A stretch of 64,000 nucleotides of DNA from Brachionus manjavacas (lineage: Eukaryota > Rotifera > Eurotatoria > Ploima > Brachionidae): assembly GCA_019054805.1 (NCBI GenBank), contig JAHQIY010000035.1:248001-312000 (forward strand), read 5' to 3'. Below the pieces are notes generated by a model. The model made no database searches, was not told where the DNA came from, and saw only the letters and a program-made list of their open reading frames with translations. Position numbers and translations under genes: made by a program. Of the stretch, positions 1 to 9,947 are shown piece by piece; position 1 is the stretch's first letter, and every line of letters starts with the position of its first letter.

Positions 1-1096
1 AATAGAGTAAATAAGCTAAAAAAATGAAAGTTGAAAAGACATAAATTGGAAAAGATTGTTACATGTGGCACATGTTTAAATAGTTCAAGTTTCAGGAAAA
101 AAAGAAGAAATAGTAAGGTAGCAATTACACAATGGAGTTGGGTATTCAATGTATCTCGATTCGAAACCTTCTTTGTATTCCTCCACCAGTCTTACAACCA
201 ATGGAATAGAATGACTCAGTCCTGTCCCAACATATTTCTCACTCAACTCAAAAAGACGATTCGAGACTATTAGTAATATTAGTTTATTAAAAGCTTCATG
301 TTGCACGATGTTAGAGGGAGCATCATATTTTAACTTAAGGATAGATCTTACTGCTGTATTCTGAATTGCTTGTAGTCTATTGATATTATTTTCTGAAAAT
401 GAATTCAAGCAAGGAAAAGAATAGTCTAAAATCGATCCGACTAAAGATTTATATAAATTTCCTAGTGTGTTTTGATTGAGACCCCATTTTTTGTTTGACA
501 ATATCTTAATAATATTTAGCCTTTTGTTGCAGCGTTCTTTAATTTCGTCTACTAGTATATTAAAGTTTAACTTAGAATCAAATTTAATACCAAGAAACTT
601 GATTTCTTTTTGGTTCACTATTCTGTTTGCATAGATTTTTAAGTTTAGATTATCACCCTCATTTTTGTACCTAGAAAAGACTACTGAACACGACTTTTCA
701 ACTGATATCTTAATTTTCCATTTAATAAGCCATTGTTCTAGTTCGTTGGTGTATTTATTTATCTTTTTTTCTAGGTTCCCTTTCTTGTTATAAATGAAGA
801 ATGTAACTAGATCATCTGCGAAAAGCAGAGAGTATTCATTATTTGTTTTATTTCTTTTGGGGATGTCATTAATATAAATACTAAATAAAAGGGGACTAAT
901 TACTGAGCCTTGAGGAACACCTGCAGTTATTTGGTATTCTTCGCTTAGGTGATCATTCACATTTACCTTAAATGTCCTACTATCTAAAAAGGATCTAATC
1001 CAGTTAGTCAAGTAATGAGGTGGATTCATTTTAATCAATTTAAAAAGTAGACCTTCATGCCAAACCCTATCAAAGACATCATATTTAGATACGTTA
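1..1096 (-). mobile_element. 5'-truncated non-LTR (LINE) reverse transcriptase copy, family A
   Basis: Reading leftwards from about 1096, one open frame (last codon near 85) encodes the core and C-terminal part of a non-LTR reverse transcriptase. Visible motifs are DVFDRVWHEGLLFKL (remnant of the first catalytic block), AGVPQGSVISPLLF, the catalytic YSLLFADDL box and the thumb-side KFLGIKFDSKL. The tail LQAIQNTAVRSILKLKYD is typical of jockey/CR1-like elements. A stop lies directly upstream, at about the point where the first Asp block should begin, so the copy is 5'-truncated as usual for target-primed reverse transcription. The 3' UTR runs off the left window edge. The RT frame of this segment has no stop, unlike the other family A copies here (21950, 26555, 43730, 52535), so it is the youngest-looking. 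The endonuclease-like fragment immediately to its right may be a separate insertion. Confidence 0.85.
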
Positions 1097-1104
1097 ACTT
1101 AGTC

Positions 1105-1490
1105 AACGTGTCGACTGACTGTCCTGTCCTTGTATATAATGTTTATCGAAGGTTGTTAATTTGTCAGCATAATCAGCGAGTTGATTGTCAAAGGTGTTAA
1201 ATAATTTATCAAATCGTTTACCTCGTGATCCTCGCAGTTCAAGTCTCCAATTTTGAGAAAGTCTTCATCTGAATGAATTTCCAATTAAGTTTCAATTGAT
1301 GAAATAATCGACTTAAAATTACAAAGTTTAACGCCGCTGTTGTTATGTAGAATCCAAGCACCAATGATGTTCACAACCTCAAAGACAACTATCACTCTAA
1401 TAAATGAAAAGTCTAATTGATCGAAGTCAAATGCTGGTTGCGTGACCGTAAGCTCACTATTATTAATTGAAGCATGAAACACTTCCTCAT
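1105..1490 (-). mobile_element. APE-type endonuclease domain fragment of a non-LTR retrotransposon
   Basis: On the minus strand, one frame reads FHASINNSELTV ... GAWILHNNSGVKLCNF and continues past a stop into FLKIGDLNCEDHEVNDL. After a frame change it gives DNQLADYADKLTTFDKHY followed by QGQDSQSTR. GDLN/GDFN with a later R/Q-x-S-x-D stretch is the signature of the APE-like endonuclease at the N terminus of non-LTR retrotransposons. At least one in-frame stop and one frameshift make it dead. It could be the 5' part of the element at 1-1096, with the segment between deleted, or a different insertion. Confidence 0.55.
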
Positions 1491-2173
1491 CTTTTAAATT
1501 TTAAAAAGTAATTAAAAGTTTTAAAAATTCAAATTTTATGTAGATTATTGTTTAATTTGTTGACCCCATTTATTATCCTGATTTAATTTATTTTTCGAAA
1601 GAACCTGAAAAAAATTCGAATAGCAGAGTCTAAAATTAGATATTAGAACGAACTTTTTGATCTTCTCTTCAGTTAAAATTAAATAAATAAATGTTGAAGC
1701 ATATTAAATTGAAATCTATAATCTTGCATTAAGTCAAGATTGAAGAGATTATTGAAGGAGGTTCGTGAATTTTTAGGGGCAGACATTTCGTCTTGACTGT
1801 TGAAGAATAATTTGGCAAACAATTTCTGAAAGATACAAAAAATAATTTTAAAAATACCCGAAAAATATTTATTGATACTAGATAAAAAAATTGACTCCTA
1901 TTAAAAAAAATTAATCAATAGTTATAAAGAGAATATAATATAAAATAATTAATTGATATATATTAAGATTAATTCATCTGATAAAATTGGCACTAGATAA
2001 TACAATTTTGAACTCGAGATAGTACCAGGGGAAAATCTACAAGCAACGCTAACTTCAAATCAAGCTCAAGTTGAAAATTAAAATGCGCTAAGAAAAAACG
2101 AAAGAAAAACAAAGATTGTGAGCTCCAAATCGAGTGCCAAAACCATAAAGGAGCGATTGATTATATCAACCTG
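1491..2173. other. A+T-rich intergenic DNA
   Basis: No coding signal or repeat structure recognised on either strand. The less A+T-rich stretch from about 2020 leads into the short ORF at 2174. Confidence 0.5.
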
Positions 2174-2449
2174 TTGACTGCCGAAACCAAATTAACATCA
2201 GTTTACGTGTCGAACGATCAACATCAACATTCAGATGAGCCAAATGCTTTCGAAAAATCGTCGCCAAAAGAGACAAGAGATAAAATTTACGAACTGCTTA
2301 ACACGGGCTTTACGAAAAACAAAAATATATTAAAAGAGATCAAACGCCAAAATGTCCCGAAAATCACAAAGTGTCAACTCACAAACACAAAAGCCTACTG
2401 GAAACGAAAACTATTTGGACCAGCACAATATTTGAAATGGAAGATTTAG
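2174..2449 (+). pseudogene. ORF remnant, possibly from a transposon-encoded DNA-binding domain
   Basis: The 91-codon frame starts with ACG/ATG ambiguity and reads ... ETRDKIYELLNTGFTKNKN, then ILKEIKRQNVPKITKCQLT, then a basic tail ending FGPAQYLKWKI. The pattern (short helix, basic residues, then a K-x-FGPA motif) recalls the region following FLYWCH/MULE-type zinc fingers in invertebrate transposons, but no Cys/His ligands are present. I cannot assign it. It sits directly before a LINE 3' end and is probably mobile-element debris. Confidence 0.25.
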
Positions 2450-2504
2450 AGCCTCTTGAAAACGTTAATTCTCAATCGTCAAATATTATCGAAACCAAAA
2501 AAGT

Positions 2505-3160
2505 GTGGCACGGGCTCTAATTCAAACAAAGTCGCGAGTCAAAAACCAACATCTAAAAGAAGAGACAAAAAAGTTGAACACAACCCAGAACTACTTAATT
2601 AGACTAATGTTTGGTATAAAATATAGCTGTCATATGTCCAACATCCTCAAAGTGTTAAAAATATTTAATTTCGAACAGCTCTACTTATTTTCCAAACTAT
2701 CTTTTTTTTTTAGTAGCTTCTTACATTTTTGAATCAATATGTATAGATACCCCCCCTCTTATGAATGCTATAAACAAATCATTTAAGCATGACATAGCCA
2801 TCCTTGAAAAATATTTTAATAAAGATATAATGTTTATAAAAAATTATATAAATCAACTAAAATTGGTTCTTAAATTGGAACTGGAATTTAATGACGGTAT
2901 AACTGACTCAATAAAGCTATGCTTAGAAAATCTTAGGTTCAAGCACTATAGGATCTTACTTAAAAACCTAGTAAAGTCTTTTAGTAATGGTCTCATTTTT
3001 CTTGGACTCGATCAATTGGATAACTATATACTAGATTATCATTTTTTCTTTTTATTAAATTGTATTTTTCTAATATATAAACTTTTTATTGTATTTAAAT
3101 TTTACTTCTCCAAAATGGAGGTTAATTGCTAATCAATAAATAAATAAATAAAAAAATAAC
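2505..3160 (+). mobile_element. 3' end of a non-LTR retrotransposon, family B
   Basis: Two overlapping frames joined by a frameshift near 2735-2760 encode the C-terminal domain of a non-LTR reverse transcriptase: TQNYLIRLMFGIKYSCHMSN then ILKVLKIFNFEQLYLFSKLS, then after the shift a helical segment ending DGITDSIKLCLENLRFKHY. The last codons are followed at about 3133-3155 by an (AATA)n-type tail, the expected 3' terminus of a target-primed insertion. The polymerase core is absent, so the copy is heavily 5'-truncated. The sequence differs from family A. Confidence 0.6.
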
Positions 3161-4193
3161 AATGCTGACCAAAACGTGTAAGTAATTAAAAGTTAAAGAA
3201 GAAAAATTAATTAGCCTGAATTTAATTAAATTTTTTTTGCTATCTTTTTTCATTTTTTTATCTTGTATTTTTATTTTTTGACTAATGAAATATCAAAATA
3301 AAAAGTCGTTTATCTTTTTATCTAGTGTTTTAATATAATATCTAGTAAAATTCATTATTTAAGCTAGTTCAATTAATTAAATTTGAAAAATATCAATACT
3401 AGTATTAGGTTTAAAATAGAAAAAATAAAAACTTAATAGTCAAACACTTTTTTTAATTAAAAAATATTTTTTTTTTAAAAAAAGTAGAGTTTAAATCCAA
3501 CAAGTTTTATAAAGAAATAATTATAAAAAAAATTACTTTAAAAACAACTTAAAAGATTTTTTAATTTCTCGCTTGAAATTAAAATTTAATTGAAAAATTA
3601 ATTGAAAAATTCATATGAGTAAAAAATTAAAAACGTATAATCTCGATTCTAGTGTCATGTCGTTTAATATCGAACACTGGTTTTCAAAATGATATAGTCT
3701 AAAATGGCCCAAAATTAACTTATTTACAAAATATTTGTCTCGACATAAGTGACATGTCATTAAATCATTTGAAAATCAGTGTTTACCTTTTCGAATATAT
3801 TTCCTATCAATTTTATCAATAAATAAAACAAAATCATAAATGAAAAAAATTTTTTTTTTGATAACTTTTATCCGCCTTAAGAGTAGGGAAAAATGTATTT
3901 AGACCAAAAATATTACTAATTAATTAGAGGCAAGTTTATTTAGAGTTCTAGGACAGCATTAAATTGGAAAATGAGCAGACAAAAAGACTTTTTTTTAATT
4001 TTTATTTTCAAATTAAATAAAAAATGTTGAAGTGTATTCATCTTTTTTAACTTTTTTATTCTAGATGATCGGACTAATTCTAAAATCTACAAACTGAATT
4101 TAAAAACTATTTTTCTGAATAATTGTTAAGAAAATTTAACAAAACTGAAAGCATTATTAAAAAAAAAATTAATATAATTTTTTATTTAAAAAA
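3161..4193. other. A+T-rich intergenic DNA upstream of TRMT61A
   Basis: Long A and T runs and no coding signal. The TRMT61A promoter presumably lies here, but no individual element can be supported. Confidence 0.5.
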
Positions 4194-5168
4194 ATGAGTT
4201 TTTGCCGCACAAATAAGACCATTAAAGAAGGCGATACAGTTATACTTTACTTGTCATTTAATCAATTATATCCAATACAGGTTAAACGAGGACTTAGTCA
4301 TCATACCAAATATGGTTCTCTTAAACATTCTGATTTGATTGGAAAAACTTTTGGATCACGGGTAGAATGTAGCCAAGGATCTGTATTTGTTTTGCAGGGA
4401 TCGCCCGAAATGTGGACAATTTCTTTGCCGCATCGAACCCAAATAATTTATACGCCAAACATTAGTGTTATTACAATGCAACTTGATCTTAAGCCAGGCT
4501 CCATTGTAATTGAGTCCGGAACTGGCAGCGCTTCTTTATCTCATGCGCTAATACGAACTATATACCCAACGGGACACTTGCATACCTTTGAATTTCATCA
4601 ACAAAGATCTGAAACTGCTTCTAAGGAATTTAGGGATCATGAAGTTTCTGATTATGTTACAGTCTATCATCGAGATGTGTGCGCTGAAGGATTTGGAGTA
4701 GAAGATTTGGCGGACGCAGTTTTTCTAGATTTACCCAGTCCTTGGAAAGCGTTGCAGTCAGCCAAACAGGCCCTAAAAAAACAAGGTGGTAGACTATGCT
4801 CGTTTTCTCCATGTATTGAACAAGTGCAAAAAACATCTTTGGAATTAAGCAAGCTTGGATTTGTTAATGTAGTTACTGTTGAATCGTTAAGGAGAATTTT
4901 GAGCGTCAAAAAGTACGACCTGCCAGATTTTGATTTTAACATGGATTGGAAAATAGGAAAAGATGAAGAAGAGAAGTGTTCAAATGATAAAAATAATAAG
5001 CAAAAGCCTGCAGTCAAGAGGACAAAAAATGCTATGAATGACAGCGAAGAAAGTGATGACGAAATTAATGAATCGACTAGTACAAGTTACACCGCCAAGC
5101 CGATAAATATTCAACCAGGACACACAGGCTTTTTAACTTTTGCAACTCTTTTGCATAAAAATTTTTAA
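4194..5168 (+). CDS. TRMT61A: tRNA (adenine(58)-N(1))-methyltransferase catalytic subunit
   Basis: Single-exon gene, 324 residues (human TRMT61A has 289). The family enzyme works with the non-catalytic partner TRMT6 and methylates N1 of A58 in the T-loop of tRNAs, using S-adenosylmethionine. Residues 1-90 form the beta-rich N-terminal domain (VKRGLSHHTKYGSLKHSDLIGK, RTQIIYTPNISVI). The Rossmann fold begins with motif I VIESGTGSASLSHAL at about 103-117, where G-x-G binds SAM. LHTFEFH is the following acidic strand, and DAVFLDLPSPW at about 174-184 is the catalytic D-x-P-x-PW motif. The extra length is a Lys/Asp/Ser-rich insert (about residues 255-305) before the C-terminal strand. ATG 4194 is the first Met of the frame and matches the family start MSFC. 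Its 3' end is followed by AATAAA at 5221 and, 179 nt after the stop, by CNTD1. Confidence 0.95.
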   Translation: MSFCRTNKTIKEGDTVILYLSFNQLYPIQVKRGLSHHTKYGSLKHSDLIGKTFGSRVECSQGSVFVLQGSPEMWTISLPHRTQIIYTPNISVITMQLDLKPGSIVIESGTGSASLSHALIRTIYPTGHLHTFEFHQQRSETASKEFRDHEVSDYVTVYHRDVCAEGFGVEDLADAVFLDLPSPWKALQSAKQALKKQGGRLCSFSPCIEQVQKTSLELSKLGFVNVVTVESLRRILSVKKYDLPDFDFNMDWKIGKDEEEKCSNDKNNKQKPAVKRTKNAMNDSEESDDEINESTSTSYTAKPINIQPGHTGFLTFATLLHKNF

Positions 5169-5220
5169 AAAGTCTTTAAAACTTTTTTTTTAAATTTCAC
5201 TAAACTCAGCTATTCAGCTT

Positions 5221-5270
5221 AATAAAATGTAATTTTAATTTAAGTTTTTTTTTTTTTTTAATTTTTATAG
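5221..5270 (+). promoter_or_regulatory. Poly(A) signal followed by a polypyrimidine/AG acceptor between TRMT61A and CNTD1
   Basis: AATAAA at 5221-5226 lies 53 nt after the TRMT61A stop. It is followed by a run of about 16 T and TTTTTATAG with AG at 5269-5270, 77 nt before the CNTD1 ATG. No convincing donor is seen in the 100 nt between the two genes. The order poly(A) signal, pyrimidine tract, AG, start codon is what a trans-spliced downstream operon gene shows. A 5'UTR cis-intron is the alternative. Confidence 0.4.
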
Positions 5271-5346
5271 CTGCAGTCATACTATTTGATTGGGATCTTA
5301 ATTTAACAAGAAAAAAATCTAGCTTAAGATTTTTTTGTGATTAAAA

Positions 5347-6440
5347 ATGGATCAGAGCACATGGCCTCAATTCAACTTAAAGCCCTACTGTTTCGACACC
5401 GAAATGCTCCAGGAATTCTTATTCTCTCTAGCTGAAAAAAACAAAAATTCCATTAGTAATTGTGTCTCGTTTTGTGTAAATAACTCATGAAAAACATGTT
5501 CAAGCATTTTTACAATTGTCATCTTAGGGCTATTTCAAAGAGAGTTCTGTGGCAGCTTTTATTTTTGAAATGAGTGAAAAGTTTGAATTGGACAACGAAG
5601 CAAGATTCCTGGCCATCGAAATCTTTGATAAGTGAGTTCTTTTTTTTACCAGCCTAATTAAACCGAATTGAACAAGGTTTATGGCAGCTCATTTGACAGA
5701 AATTCATCAAGCAATCAAAAGAAACAGCCTCAAGGACTGGAATCCGATAATCAAAAAAATCAAGGACCAAATTATACTGCGTTCCTTGACGTGCATTCAG
5801 CTGGCAAACAAGTTCAGCAATAGTAAAAATGTGATAAAATTGAGCAACATTCAACATTTGTTAATTGAGCTCGGCTACAAATTTAGCTTTGAATCAATTT
5901 TAAATTCGGAGCTGAGAGTTCTCAAGTATTTGGATTATAGATTAAACATACTGACTCCATATAATGTGGTAGAGACTTTGCTTGAAATTCTTGGTCATAA
6001 TTTAAGAAATTCAGAACCCAAAGCTTTGTACATTATTTCAGTTCGTTTGCTCGAAAGCTTCTACTTTTCAAAGGAAGCAATTTACAAAAGACTGTATGAG
6101 TCATTTTCAGGAAAAGTAAAAGATCTCACAGAACGGTAGTTTAAGTCTCAGATTTTCGAAATTATTTATGTAGTTTTTATTTTTTAGAAAACAACTCGTA
6201 GTGCTTGAAAATGATTACTTGTATTTGGCATCAGCTTTGATTTGTGCGTCAGCTCATGTACTGAATCATAAGGATTCAAACTACAATGAAATGGTGATTT
6301 ATTCTGGCAAAATTTTGGACATTTTTAAACAAATTGATTATTAGATTCTGGATTCTTTGTGTGGTATTTGTCAATTAGAGAAAAGTGACATAAATGAGTT
6401 TAGTCAAATTTTGTGTCATGTCTGCTTAAATTGCCACTAA
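5347..6440 (+). CDS. CNTD1: Cyclin N-terminal domain-containing protein 1 (meiotic crossover factor)
   Basis: Five exons: 5347-5475, 5528-5631, 5677-6135, 6188-6293, 6345-6440. Introns are 45-52 nt with GT..AG ends, and the joined frame is 297 residues (human CNTD1 330). Family hallmarks are in order: MSEKFELDNEARFLAIEIFD, LRSLTCIQLANKFS, LGYKFSFESILNSELRVL, then YRLNILTPYNVVETLLEILG. This is the atypical cyclin box with no sign of a cyclin/CDK degradation box. In mouse, CNTD1 is needed for maturation of meiotic crossover sites together with HEI10/RNF212-type factors. A role in crossover designation here is inferred from orthology. The C-terminal helix ends CGICQLEKSD ... CHVCLNCH. The start codon follows a pyrimidine/AG site by 77 nt. 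The exon 1 donor (TGT|GTAAAT) is the least certain boundary. Confidence 0.88.
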
Positions 6441-6639
6441 AAATAATAAGCTTTTATTTGATGATCAAATATTGAAGAAATTTATTTACTTAAAAGGAAC
6501 TATTGTGATCAATACGATTTTTTTACATTAGAATTATTGTTTTAAATGCCAAAGATAATAAAAATTGCTTCCAATTTTTTTTTAATTCAAATTATGCCAC
6601 ATGATACCTTAACACCAGAAGCACCAAACAATTTTTTTT
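6441..6639. other. 3' flank of CNTD1
   Basis: A+T-rich, no coding signal. Possible poly(A) hexamers only. Confidence 0.4.
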
Positions 6640-6900
6640 TCCTTATTCACTCATTGTGGAGCACAGGGCCATTCCTTTTGATTTCCACTCAAGTCAATCT
6701 TTCGCTTTTAGTCTTTCTTTTCCCCATTTCGTTCCCATTTCGGTGAGTTCTTTGGTGATTGTTGACCTTCATGTTACTGCCTGTCATTCTAAATTGCATC
6801 GACTTTCAGGTGTCCTTTGGAGGGCTCTTTTTTGTATCCGTGTTTCTTTCACTCTAAGTAAATGTCCAAGTCATCGCAGACTCGTTTATAAACAATTTAA
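6640..6900 (-). mobile_element. 3' coding end of an RTE/BovB-like non-LTR element (fragment)
   Basis: The minus strand is closely similar to 29340-29560 on the plus strand. Both carry the degenerate tail RALQ(R/W)TPESR, then ELTEMG(T/N) and KDRLEWKS-type residues that end RTE-like reverse transcriptases. In-frame stops make it non-functional. The apparent plus-strand ORFs here are antisense shadows. Confidence 0.6.
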
Positions 6901-6916
6901 GTCCTCACATCTTTAG

Positions 6917-7405
6917 GACAGGTTTTCAAATAAATAAACTTTACTCTTTTGAATTAAGTAGATTTTAAAATTTTCTCTAAATAAAAGTATTTACTTAAAA
7001 AAGTAGTAAGATAACTTTTATTTATTTAGTAGAATATTTTAGACTAAAAATAGAAGAAAAAATGATTGTTTATATTGTTAAAATACTTCGGTTTGAATTT
7101 AGAATTTTATCTTTTCGGGACACAGTCAAAATTTTAAGATTAATATAAAATGAGAAAAATTTTATATTTAATTTTGTTGTTAAATCTTGGAATATGGAAT
7201 AGTAAATTAAATCCCACTCAAGAGAGAAAAGTACAACAAATTTAAAGAGAAAATAAAACTAATATGCGTGTGAGCAATAATAAGTAAAGTTAGATTTCCA
7301 CCAAATACCTGTCCCAGCTTGGCTATGAGGAGGGTTCCCATAGCTCCTGTTCCGTTTCTCGGCCACCTACTGTTGGATCTGGACGAAGCTATACTATTTG
7401 GTGCG
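6917..7405. other. A+T-rich DNA with a short unassigned lower-A+T island
   Basis: 6917-7267 holds nothing recognisable. 7268-7405 is compositionally different (more G+C) and abuts the direct repeat at 7406. It may be part of an older insertion, but no protein motif was identified in any frame. Confidence 0.4.
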
Positions 7406-7514
7406 CTTCAGAAAGAGAAACCTTGTGGCACAATTTAAGATTTAATGAAAATTTGTGATAGAAATTCGAGTGTATTGTGACCTCTGAAGCTACTATAATA
7501 GCAAGTTACTCTCT
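7406..7514. repeat. Direct repeat, left copy
   Basis: About 109 bp almost identical to 8759-8866 in the same orientation. In the right copy the repeat overlaps the 5' edge of the retrotransposon RT frame (minus strand LCHKVSFSEA), so the left copy is the same 5' end of a second, truncated head-to-tail copy. Confidence 0.7.
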
Positions 7515-7571
7515 TACAATTACAAGGTTAATCAACAGGCTAGTGCCCTTGTCTAGAGATTAACTCTCCAT

Positions 7572-8866
7572 TTATTTAATAAAGATAAAATTTTTTAAAA
7601 ATAAAATAAAATTTAAATCAATTATTAAAAAAAAAAAATTAACTTTAAAAATTAAATTAAGTTTATCAAAAGGCTTTAATGCATCATTAAAAATTAGGTT
7701 GATGTTGTTGAATATTGACAATTTAAATGTGCTAAATTTGAGAACCATTCTGTTAATAAGGAATTTGTTAGCCAACTTTGTGTACACATAACCAAATGTG
7801 TTTTCACCACTTTTTGTTTTCGATTTCGGCACCAGAAATTTACTTTTGTTTCTTAAGTCGTACTCAATTTTACGCGATTCCTTTGTGACTAATTGTTCTT
7901 TGAGCTGAATAGGTGAGTTCTCCATTTTAATGATATTGTATGAAAACGACAGCATTCTCTCCAGAGCTCGATGTTGAAAAGCAAAAAGCCCATACTTTTC
8001 TAGAACATTATTTTAATCATTAAAGTCACAAGAATTCAATTTAACTTTCAATAATTTATAAATACATAAATAGAAACAGTTAGCTAGCCTTTGAATGGCT
8101 TCTTTTGAAAAATAGCAAATTAGTGTAAAAATACAATCAAAATAAGGTAAAATAAAGGTTTTAAAAAATTGAATTTTTACAGATGAATATATTGGACAAA
8201 GATAGAAAAGTCTTTTTATTGAAAATAGTTTCTTGTTTACCGATAAACATGTTTCCGAAACTAATTTCATGAAATTTAATCTGCTATCAATGGTAAAGCC
8301 CAATAATTTAAAATTATCAACAACTTTAATTTTAACCTCTTTTATATGAATAAAATCTGGTACTTCAATTTTTTTCTTTGTAAATACCATAAAGAAAGTC
8401 TTTTCCCAATTAATATCAACCTTATTAAAATAACACCAAGTTTTTAGTTCTTCAATAACCTCACCAGTTTCGCTAATTAATGTGTCCAATTTGTAGCCGG
8501 TCTTTGTAAGGCTTGTATCATCAGCATATAACTCTATATAAGCTTTTAAGATACACAAGGGAAGATCGTTAATAAAGATTAAAAAAAGAAGTGGGCCTAA
8601 TACTGAGCCTTGCGGAACCCCAAGTTTTAGTCTTGCTTGCTTGGATAAGAGACTTTTCAAAAGAAGCTTTTGAGACCTCTCATCAAAGTAGTTTGTCATT
8701 AAAGCTAGAGAGTTGTTATCAAAACCGTAATGAAATAACTTTAGTAGCAAAAGTGAAGCTTCAGAAAAAGAAACCTTGTGGCACAATTTAAGATTTAATG
8801 AAAATTTGTGATAGAAATTCGAGTGTATTGTGAGCTCTGAAGCTACTATAAAAGCAAGTTACTCTC
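7572..8866 (-). pseudogene. Non-LTR reverse transcriptase, family C, broken by a single in-frame stop
   Basis: From about 8786 down to 7572 one frame stays open except for a single TAA at 8013-8015. The frames 8786-8013 and 7955-7572 are in the same phase. Motifs: KLGVPQGSVLGPLLFLIFIN, the catalytic ELYADDTSL box, then NFKLLGFTIDSRLNF and a C-terminal helical domain ending in hydrophobic, A+T-driven sequence. The first catalytic block is lost (5' truncation). VPQGSVLGPLLF plus YADD is typical of jockey/CR1-like RTs. It is distinct in sequence from family A. With only one stop in about 400 codons it is a relatively recent inactivation. The 5' flank is duplicated at 7406-7514. Confidence 0.75.
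8759..8866. repeat. Direct repeat, right copy
   Basis: Pairs with 7406-7514. Its left part is the start of the family C RT frame read on the minus strand. Beyond both copies the flanks are unrelated, so the repeat defines a shared 5' boundary. Confidence 0.7.
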
Positions 8867-8934
8867 GGATAGACTTCTTTTGTAATAAAAAATATACAAG
8901 AACCTCCCTCTCTCAATCTCCTATCCTACCCCTA

Positions 8935-9070
8935 CCCCTCTAAGCTTACAGTATCAAGATTCTGGAAAAAGGACGATTTGAAAGCTTCAAAGTGTGTACA
9001 GGGGTCAGACAAGGGTACGTTCTCTCTCCCACACTATTCCTAATATTGATTTAATATGTTATGAAGAAAA
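8935..9070 (+). mobile_element. RTE/BovB-like reverse transcriptase fragment
   Basis: The plus strand reads ILEKGRFESFKVCTGVRQGY then VLSPTLFLILI, stop, YVMKK. GVRQGCxLSPxLF...IDxxMK is the diagnostic RT block of RTE-like elements. A closely related but more decayed version is at 28800-28920. A run of nine G follows at 9082-9090. Confidence 0.6.
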
Positions 9071-9947
9071 AAAATGCCAGTGGGGGGGGGTATACAATGG
9101 GAGTTCATTCGATAAATAAAATTAAACATAAATCAGTTAGATTTTTTTTAGAAATACATGATCGTTTATCATTAGACATTTTGAATGTTTCAGTTGTTTA
9201 AGATTTTTAAAAAATTTATATAAAATAGAATTTAATTTAAAAAATGTAAGAAAAATATTATAGAAAAAGGAAAATACTATAAAAAATTAAAAGATTAAAT
9301 GAAATCATAAAAAATCCTAATCTCCAAATTAAAAAAAAAAATTGCTTTTACAATGCTTTTATTTTAAAAATAGATATAGAGAAAACATTTTGCCAGCATT
9401 AATTAATGGCTGTCCTAATTTTTTGAATCCATGTTGGTAAAATAAAAATTTTACGATTTGTTTTACATTTAAAAAATAAAAGCTTTTAAAGATAAAATGA
9501 AATGTCTTGGTATTTTGGTTTGCCTTTTTTTAATTGTTTTTGTTCCTTACTCCTTACTTAAAATTAAAAATTAATTATTTTTTTACCAAAAAAAATGTAT
9601 CACTCTAGCAAGACACTCTTTTCCTCAATCGGTTTCGGTGAGTTTGAATTTTACGAAATGAAAAATGCTAAATGTCAAAGTATTGAACAATTTTAATGAA
9701 AGAAAGAAGAAAAAGTAAATAATTAAATTTTTTAGGAATTAATTTCGAATTTTAGTCATTAATAATGTGAATTCTTGTAAGGTAGAAGCTTATCTCGTAA
9801 TAAAATTTATCTTGCCAAATAAAAAATGAAAAAAAAATGAAAAAAAAATGAAACAAAAGACAAAATATTTATTTATAAAATTTAAGCTAAATAATTTAAT
9901 AAATCTTGTTGAGAGTATTTTTATTTCCTTTTTTTCATTGTCAATTT
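9071..9947. other. Intergenic DNA between retrotransposon fragment and UNC45
   Basis: Very A+T-rich. On the plus strand at 9595 an ATG opens a 15-codon stretch ending at a good donor (CGGTGAGT), and an acceptor TTTTTTAGG follows near 9735. Joining them gives only a 20-residue product, so it is not called as a gene. The UNC45 poly(A) hexamer (minus AATAAA) lies about 9919-9927. Confidence 0.4.

Noticed and set aside
6546-6916. Plus-strand ORFs of 66 and 86 codons downstream of CNTD1
   Set aside because: Complement of an RTE-like 3' end, as shown by similarity to 29340-29560.
9595-9760. Two-exon mini-gene starting MYHSSKTLFSSIGFG
   Set aside because: Splice signals are good, but the product is only 20 residues and there is no other support.
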